38,352 nt of DNA from Gemmatimonadaceae bacterium. Its GTDB lineage: Bacteria; Gemmatimonadota; Gemmatimonadetes; Gemmatimonadales; Gemmatimonadaceae. The notes below the pieces were generated by a model that ran no database searches, was not told the DNA's origin, and saw nothing but the letters and a program-made list of their open reading frames with translations. The stretch lies in the NCBI GenBank assembly GCA_013813715.1, contig JACCRF010000117.1, positions 1-38,352 of the forward strand, read 5' to 3'. Made by a program: the position numbers and the translations under genes. Positions 33,131 to 38,352 of this stretch are shown one piece after another. The stretch's first letter is position 1. Each line of letters starts with the position of its first letter.

Positions 33131-34657
33131 CTAGGCCGCCGCCGTGGTGCGCGCCGCAGCGGGCGCCTCCACTCTCTGCTCCTCGTGATACTCGAGGTCT
33201 GTATTCACCTCCCAGAGATCGTGGTTCGCCCCATTCATGTTCTCTACCGCGAGCATCGCGGTGTACATCGAATGGTCCTGATTGTTGTACTTGTGCATTC
33301 CGTTGCGGCCGACGGTATGCAGATTCGCGATCGGGTCGAGATACCGGCGGATAACGTCGAGATTGTCGCGGTACGTCGAGTCATAGATCGGATATGCCTT
33401 CGGCATCCTCACCACCGAGCCGTCTTCGACGCGGGCGCCAGGAGCGAGCCCGAGCTCCGCGAGCTCTTCAGACGCGAGACGAATGAGATCTTCATCTCTG
33501 CTCTCCCACAGCCCGTCGCCCTCGAAGCAGAAATACTCCATACCGATGCACGTCTTGCCGGCATGCGGCACCATCGCCGCACTCCAGTTGTTGAAGTTCT
33601 GGATGCGTCCGACTTTCACTCCCGGAGTATGGACATATATCCAGTTGTCCGGAAAGAGCGAATCGCGATCGAGAATGAGGGCAACGAGAATGAAGTCTCG
33701 GTAGGCCAGTCCCTCGGCGGCGGCGCCGGCCTCCGCAGGTTTTCCGGGGCCGAGAGCGCGCACCAGCGAACGCAGCGGCATCGTCGTGATGAAGTGCTCT
33801 GCCTCGAGCCTCGACTCGCGGGACTCGGGGCCCGCGACCCGAGCCGCGATCACGCGCGAACCGTCCGTCTCAAGGCCGATCACGCGATGGTGCAGGTGAA
33901 CGCGTCCGCCCAGCTCTGCCACCCGCTCAGCGCATTTCTCCCACATCTGCCCCGGTCCTAACCGCGGATACTTGAATTCCTCGATCAGCGTCTTGATCGC
34001 CGGAGCGCGGCGGTTGAGGGACGTCGCCGACAGTATCGCGCGCGCGAGCGACAGGCCCTGAATTCGCTGTGCCGCCCACTCCGCTCTGATCTCGGTACAA
34101 GGAAGGCCCCAGACCTTTTCCGTGTAGGTCTTGAAGAATATCCGGTACAGGCGATCGCCGAACCGGTTGGTTACCCACTGCTCAAGATTCTCCTCCACTG
34201 GGTGCGGAGACATCCGTGCACGGACATAGCTCAGCACGATCATCAACGCCTGCCGCAGCCCGAGTCCGCTTAGCGCGTTGGCCGCCTTGAGCGGATAGAA
34301 AAAGAACTTGCCGTTGTAGACGATTCGCGACAGTCGCGGAACGTCGATGAACTCATCGCCGAGCAGCTCCTCCCACAGCGCCTGGACAGCCGGAATCTTC
34401 GTGAAGAAGCGGTGGCCTCCGATGTCGAATCGGAAATCCTTGTACCGAGCCGTGCGCGATATCCCGCCCACGATATTGTCGGCCTCGAGGACAGTTACCG
34501 CGTATCCCTGCTTCGCCAGCAGGTAAGCGGCGGTGAGGCCGGCCGGGCCCGCGCCGCAGATCACTACCCGGTCTCCGGGCACGAGACGGCGTGTCACCGG
34601 TCTGTCGCCGCTGGCGGAGTCGGACAAGGTCAAACTGGCGGCTGTATGCTTGGGCAC
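33131..34657 (-). CDS. FAD-dependent oxidoreductase, UDP-galactopyranose-mutase-like
   Basis: A 508-residue flavoprotein. The FAD-binding Rossmann loop is VVICGAGPAGLTAAYLL (31-47), ending with Glu58 as the ribose-binding acidic residue, then NIVGGISRTARYKDFRFDIGGHRFF, which is shared with UDP-galactopyranose mutases and amine-oxidase-type flavoproteins. GMEYFCFEGDGLWE and HTVGRNGMHKYNNQDHSM in the C-terminal part are family-like. It is longer than the classical mutase (about 400), so the substrate may differ. Start GTG 34657 is one base after the stop of the GT-C gene. Presence with a GT-C protein suggests modification of a polyprenyl-linked or nucleotide sugar. Confidence 0.8.
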   Translation of the reverse strand: MPKHTAASLTLSDSASGDRPVTRRLVPGDRVVICGAGPAGLTAAYLLAKQGYAVTVLEADNIVGGISRTARYKDFRFDIGGHRFFTKIPAVQALWEELLGDEFIDVPRLSRIVYNGKFFFYPLKAANALSGLGLRQALMIVLSYVRARMSPHPVEENLEQWVTNRFGDRLYRIFFKTYTEKVWGLPCTEIRAEWAAQRIQGLSLARAILSATSLNRRAPAIKTLIEEFKYPRLGPGQMWEKCAERVAELGGRVHLHHRVIGLETDGSRVIAARVAGPESRESRLEAEHFITTMPLRSLVRALGPGKPAEAGAAAEGLAYRDFILVALILDRDSLFPDNWIYVHTPGVKVGRIQNFNNWSAAMVPHAGKTCIGMEYFCFEGDGLWESRDEDLIRLASEELAELGLAPGARVEDGSVVRMPKAYPIYDSTYRDNLDVIRRYLDPIANLHTVGRNGMHKYNNQDHSMYTAMLAVENMNGANHDLWEVNTDLEYHEEQRVEAPAAARTTAAA

Positions 34658-34658
34658 A

Positions 34659-36341
34659 TCATTCCTTCAAATGTACTCGATACACTGCCGCTCTTGTGTG
34701 CCTCGTTGACCGTACGAAGACTCGCTCGTACGCGAAATCGCCGAAGTCCCCGAGCGGAAGCTTCGCGCTGGTCTCCCATGCGACGTCATCAAGGCAGTCT
34801 TCCCGCGTGCCGCACTCCGCCAGGAGGTATACGTCCTTTTGAACAACGGCCGCGGCGAGCGAGCTGTCGGGGAAATAATAGTCAATGTCCGAGATCGCCT
34901 TCCACCGCCCGGTGGTGCCGCGCGCGCCAATGAGCAGCGACCGCTCCCGTGGAAGCGTTTCCAGAAATCGCCGCAGCTGACGAAAGGTCGAAGCGACATC
35001 CGCAGCGTACGACCGGGCCTCGATTACCGATACAGAGGCCGAATTCCTGTACTGGGTTCCCGCGATTCGCCGCGCCCGCATGACCCCCATTCCCACGACC
35101 GCGAAAACGGCCATCGCGCTTGCGACGTGCATGTGACGGGCGCTCAGCCGCGATCTGAAAGGGCTTAGAAGGAATGACAGCCCGGCGAGAAAGAACATCC
35201 ATATGAACGGCTGGTAGGCCATCAAATAGCGAGACGTGCTCGGAATGATGAGGGTCAGCACCGGCAGCACGCAAATGAGGTAAGCGATCTCGGGCAAAAG
35301 GCGAGCTCGCGTTCGCCACATACCGAAAAAAACGACGCACGCGATCGCGATTCCAATCGCCGTCCATGCCCTATCGCGCGGCGTTGTGCCGAAAACCAGA
35401 TAGAAGATGCTCTCCATCGGCGGCTGCGCGAAACCGAGCTGAAATACCGGCACGATCTGGGAGGGAAGCGCCAGCGCGACGAGGTTGAGCACCATCGATG
35501 ACTTGTCCGCCTCACGCAGGAAGTAGAGGCTCTCGCCGAGGTAACGATCAGACAGCACTTCCCAGTTGAGGGCTATCATCGTCAGCAGCACCACAGTCGA
35601 ACACGATGCGCCAACAATCATCCTGCGGCGTGACAGGCCGTGAAATACTCCGCGTCCCGCGGCGAGCAGTCCCGCCAGGACGAGCAACGCCGGTGCAGTG
35701 AAACGGACCAGGAATGCGACAGCAAAGCAGAATGCGCCGAGGACCACTACCGGCCAGTTGTCGCGCAGGCGAGCGTCGGACGCGAGGACCCGCGCGACGA
35801 TGATGCACGCGGCCGCTGAGAAGAACGCGTACGGTGCGTCGCCCAGCGGCGCCAGAACGTTCGTTATCCACCATGGACTGAGGAGCACGAACGAGAAAGA
35901 GAAGCCGACCGCGACCCAGTGCCAGGCGCGCGCAATTCCCCATGACAGGATATATGCGTACATCGTCGCCGTGGCGGCAACGAGAAAAATGTTGCCTACC
36001 TGGATTGCTCTCAACCGGGTATCGAAGTCGTCGAACGCGAGAAATACCGGCGATCGCAGAATGCCCGGCATCGACACATAGTGGAGGGCAGGGAGATTGA
36101 CCGCGATTACCGCCTCGGCGCGACCTGTCTGCGCGAAGGACAACCCCTTGAGATAGTAGAGAAGGGGATCGGTCGAGAAGCGCGGATAAAAAAAGGCGGG
36201 GTCGAGGGCCAGCACACCGACGAGCATCAGAACCGAGAACGCTCCGCCGAACAGGAGCAGCGCGGCCCACTCGCGCCGCACGAACGCCACGGGTGACTCG
36301 ATGCGGCGGTGGAACTCGTACGACGAGATTATGTCACCCAA
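34659..36341 (-). CDS. Membrane protein with GT-C (GT39-like) architecture
   Basis: A polytopic protein of about 560 residues with about ten hydrophobic segments and a soluble C-terminal domain (about the last 140). The open frame extends to 36614, but that would overlap the divergent zinc-ribbon gene and is basic and Ser-rich. I use TTG 36341, which has GGAG nine bases upstream. The region after the first helix reads FYPRFSTDPLLYYLKGLSFAQTGR, with an Asp-Pro in the loop as in GT-C enzymes, and MPGILRSPVFLAF next. It resembles a GT39-type transferase but lacks the clear DE pair seen in the gene at 25811. Function inferred from architecture. First gene of the five-gene minus-strand operon. Confidence 0.65.
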   Translation of the reverse strand: MGDIISSYEFHRRIESPVAFVRREWAALLLFGGAFSVLMLVGVLALDPAFFYPRFSTDPLLYYLKGLSFAQTGRAEAVIAVNLPALHYVSMPGILRSPVFLAFDDFDTRLRAIQVGNIFLVAATATMYAYILSWGIARAWHWVAVGFSFSFVLLSPWWITNVLAPLGDAPYAFFSAAACIIVARVLASDARLRDNWPVVVLGAFCFAVAFLVRFTAPALLVLAGLLAAGRGVFHGLSRRRMIVGASCSTVVLLTMIALNWEVLSDRYLGESLYFLREADKSSMVLNLVALALPSQIVPVFQLGFAQPPMESIFYLVFGTTPRDRAWTAIGIAIACVVFFGMWRTRARLLPEIAYLICVLPVLTLIIPSTSRYLMAYQPFIWMFFLAGLSFLLSPFRSRLSARHMHVASAMAVFAVVGMGVMRARRIAGTQYRNSASVSVIEARSYAADVASTFRQLRRFLETLPRERSLLIGARGTTGRWKAISDIDYYFPDSSLAAAVVQKDVYLLAECGTREDCLDDVAWETSAKLPLGDFGDFAYERVFVRSTRHTRAAVYRVHLKE

Positions 36342-36495
36342 GACGCGCAACTCCTTCTGCAAGTGCCTCACCCCTGGCGAGCCATGCGAATGGTTCGCGG
36401 CGCCTTTCCGATTAACTTTCGGGCGGACAATAATTCGAGACCGCGCCGGCGGCAATGTGACGCCGACTGGAGCAGCATAAATTTGAGGACTGAAT

Positions 36496-36801
36496 ATGGC
36501 GATCGAAGAGAAGCCGAGTCGGAATGAGGACGAGTACTTCGCGCGCCGCGACGCCGAGCTCATGAAGGAGAGGCGCGCCCGGCTTGACGAGGAGCGCTTG
36601 AAGCAGGAACGCACGAGTCACTACAACAAATGCCCGAAGTGCGGGGCCGACCTCCGCGAGCGCGAGCATCACGGGGTGAAGATCGACGAGTGCGGCGCCT
36701 GTGGCGGAATGTGGCTGGACAAGGGCGAGCTCGAGATGATCGAGGAGATGGACCGCAAATCGTCGAGCTTCGTGAATTCGTTGTTTCGCTTCAAGCGCTG
36801 A
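36496..36801 (+). CDS. TFIIB-type zinc-ribbon protein
   Basis: A 101-residue protein starting at ATG 36496 with GAGGA at 36485-36489. The first 40 residues are a charged helix; then C46-x2-C49 in CPKCGADL and C66-x2-C69 in CGACGGMWLDKGELE, the zf-TFIIB (PF13453-type) signature. Function unknown; such proteins are small zinc-binding factors. The stop shares one base with the ATG of the next gene, so the two are coupled. Confidence 0.85.
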   Translation: MAIEEKPSRNEDEYFARRDAELMKERRARLDEERLKQERTSHYNKCPKCGADLREREHHGVKIDECGACGGMWLDKGELEMIEEMDRKSSSFVNSLFRFKR

Positions 36802-37241
36802 TGTCCGCCCGCGATAATGGGTTGGGCGGCCAGGCTGACATTCTGTTTCGCTCTGCCGCTGAGTGCTGCCGCCAGCATAAGAGGTATGCAGGGCTCGTCG
36901 AGCGGGGAGCTCCCGTCTCGGAACAGAAAGCCGCGTTCAAGGCGGCCTGCCTCTCGGATGACATTCTCTCACGGGCTGTTGCCGGCTATGGGGCGGGGAA
37001 GGGACACGGTGACGCGCACGCCGATGACGCGTGGTGGCACAAGGGCAATATGCTGTGGCACGCAAGCCGCGAGTACATCCGGCACCACGCAACATGCGAT
37101 AGCGTGGCCCGCGGGAGAGGCGAGCACAGCCCGGACGATCTCGGGGAGATGGCGATGGAGTTCGATCTCGGGGCGTCGGCTCTCCTCGCGTTGCGAATGG
37201 CGGTCGACGGCTACCGCGCGGTACGCCCGGGAATCGAATAG
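36801..37241 (+). CDS. Hypothetical protein, coupled to zinc-ribbon gene
   Basis: A 146-residue soluble protein starting at ATG 36801, sharing one base with the previous stop. It is helical by composition, with a His/Trp-rich core (ADDAWWHKGNMLWHASREY, about 75-93, then IRHH) and three or four Cys, so metal binding is possible. I recognise no family. An upstream open frame (from 36630) lies inside the zinc-ribbon gene. Confidence 0.65.
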   Translation: MSARDNGLGGQADILFRSAAECCRQHKRYAGLVERGAPVSEQKAAFKAACLSDDILSRAVAGYGAGKGHGDAHADDAWWHKGNMLWHASREYIRHHATCDSVARGRGEHSPDDLGEMAMEFDLGASALLALRMAVDGYRAVRPGIE

Positions 37242-37283
37242 TTACTACAATTCTCCGCCCGTCGCCCTGGGCTCGCGTTTGAG

Positions 37284-37907
37284 TCACCGCTGAGCCAGCC
37301 GCTGGCGGATCTTGGCGGCGATCATCTCGATCGCAACCGCATTATGCCCGCCCCGCGGGACGATGATGTCGGCGTAGCGCTTGCTCGGCTCCACGAACTG
37401 AAGGTGCATAGGCTGAACGGTTGACATGTACTGCTCGATTACCTCGTCGAGCGAGCGGCCGCGCTTCGATATGTCGCGCTGGAGCCGGCGGATGAGGCGG
37501 ACATCGGCGTCCGCGTCGACGAATACCTTGACGTCGCAGAGATCGCGCACGCGCTCGTCAACGAACAGCAGGATACCGTCGATGACGATCACGTCCGAGG
37601 GTTCGACCGCAGCAGTTTCGTCCGATCGCAGGTGAGTGACGAAATCGTAGACCGGTTTGTTGATCGTCGTGCGGGCGGCAAGCAGATCGAGGTGGGTGGC
37701 GAGCAGGTCGAAGTCGAAGGCGTCGGGGTGGTCCCAGTTGAGGTGTCGCCGCTGGTCGAGCGTGAGCTCGCTGAAGTTGCGGTAGTACGCGTCCATGTCG
37801 ATAAACGCGACGGAGAGGTTTGTCAGCGCGTTGGTGACGTTGGCTGCGACGGTGGACTTGCCGCTGCCCGATCCTCCTGCGATGCCGATGATCAGTGGCT
37901 TGGACAC
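37284..37907 (-). CDS. udk: Uridine kinase
   Basis: A 207-residue enzyme that phosphorylates uridine and cytidine in pyrimidine salvage. The P-loop GGSGSGKST is at 11-19; AFIDMDAYYRN (about 34-44) carries the substrate-binding Asp; NWDHPDAFDFDLL and IVIDGILLFVDERVRDL follow. The lid RRLQRDISKRGR holds the Arg residues. All family landmarks and the length are normal. Start GTG 37907 is not preceded by a Shine-Dalgarno word. Terminates against the plus-strand gene before it. Confidence 0.95.
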   Translation of the reverse strand: MSKPLIIGIAGGSGSGKSTVAANVTNALTNLSVAFIDMDAYYRNFSELTLDQRRHLNWDHPDAFDFDLLATHLDLLAARTTINKPVYDFVTHLRSDETAAVEPSDVIVIDGILLFVDERVRDLCDVKVFVDADADVRLIRRLQRDISKRGRSLDEVIEQYMSTVQPMHLQFVEPSKRYADIIVPRGGHNAVAIEMIAAKIRQRLAQR

Positions 37908-38046
37908 GGGGGGAATTTAGCTGTGTTGGAGGAGGGGGTTGAAGTCAGTTGGGGGAGTGGGTAACATGAGCATCCCGGTACGATCTCCGTTGTGATGCGG
38001 GTGTTTGGAACGGGGGCGGGTTCGCGAAAGAAACTTGCGGAAACGC

Positions 38047-38075
38047 TTGACTGACTGGAGTGGGTCTGGTATAAT
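38047..38075 (+). promoter_or_regulatory. Strong sigma-70 promoter of the rRNA operon
   Basis: TTGACT at 38047-38052 and TATAAT at 38070-38075 are separated by exactly 17 bp, and TGG precedes the -10, giving an extended -10. This is one mismatch from consensus and leads the 16S gene about 200 bp downstream. Confidence 0.85.
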
Positions 38076-38103
38076 TGAAGGCTGCCTGAGAATGGCACCC
38101 AGA

Positions 38104-38115
38104 GCTGTTTGAAAA
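38104..38115 (+). promoter_or_regulatory. boxA-like rRNA leader element
   Basis: GCTGTTTGAAAA in the leader resembles the boxA antitermination site (consensus close to GCTCTTTGAAAA or GCTCTTTAACAA) seen upstream of 16S genes. It lies about 29 nt after the -10 and 168 nt before the 16S start. The match is by eye and not exact. Confidence 0.4.
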
Positions 38116-38282
38116 TCGAAGTTGAGATCAAGTGATGTGCGAGGCGAACTCTATGATCCGCGGTCGTTCAGGACTTCGGGGAGAGTTAGACCTGAAAACA
38201 TTACAAGTGATTCCGGACGTGGATGCCAGAAGGCATGATGCGTCTGGTAAAGCCGCGTTCGGAGAGCAATCGAATCTCTTAA

Positions 38283-38352
<70 letters not shown>

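Noticed and set aside
36342-36614. N-terminal extension of the GT-C gene
   Set aside because: It would overlap the divergent zinc-ribbon gene, is Ser/Arg-rich and lacks a membrane segment; a better RBS/TTG pair exists at 36341.

Overview
The window is GC-rich, dense bacterial DNA. Frequent GTG/TTG starts, many ATGA start/stop overlaps, lipoproteins with a short LAAC-type lipobox followed by a Ser/Pro/Thr linker, and the first ~70 nt of a 16S rRNA gene at the right edge all fit a Gemmatimonadota-like soil or sediment bacterium. That assignment is an inference from style; the 16S fragment is too short to settle it.

Left part (1-7.5 kb) is ordinary chromosome: two tandem subtilisin-like lipoproteins (the first cut by the window edge), a CsgG-like secreted protein, a DUF2461-type protein, and the proline pathway arranged as proB-proA divergent from proC. 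A tRNA strip follows: a decayed tRNA-Pro-like sequence, tRNA-Arg(TCT) and tRNA-Lys(CTT).

Middle and right part (7.5-36.3 kb) is a large surface-glycan locus broken into strand-alternating blocks: GT2-like + two GT4 + epimerase (+); a second GT2-like (-); polysaccharide deacetylase + GT2 (+); Wzx-type flippase (-); a methyltransferase (+); a tightly overlapping six-gene operon (-, 24.0 to 17.3 kb) of a PLP-dependent sugar dehydratase, a sugar C-methyltransferase, two SDR epimerases/reductases and two paralogous GT4 enzymes; then GH30-like lipoprotein, GT39-like membrane glycosyltransferase, methyltransferase, two Gfo/Idh/MocA oxidoreductases and a Zn-ribbon methyltransferase (+); and a five-gene operon (-, 36.3 to 31.7 kb) of a GT-C-like membrane protein, a UDP-galactopyranose-mutase-like flavoprotein, two paralogous small membrane proteins and a ferric-reductase/YedZ-like haem membrane protein.

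The most interesting item is the six-gene operon. Its DegT/AHBA-family protein has His where aminotransferases have the PLP lysine, the signature of ColD and RfbH/E1 3-dehydratases, and it overlaps a TylC3/TcaB9-like C-methyltransferase that itself has substitutions in its active-site YHEH motif. Together with the SDRs and the duplicated glycosyltransferases this predicts synthesis and transfer of a C-methyl-branched 3-deoxy sugar. No nucleotidyltransferase, 4,6-dehydratase or obvious Wzy polymerase is inside the window, so those steps must be encoded elsewhere.

The right edge returns to housekeeping: a zinc-ribbon protein with a small unknown partner, uridine kinase, then a near-consensus sigma-70 promoter (17-bp spacer, extended -10) driving an rRNA operon whose 16S start is the last feature.
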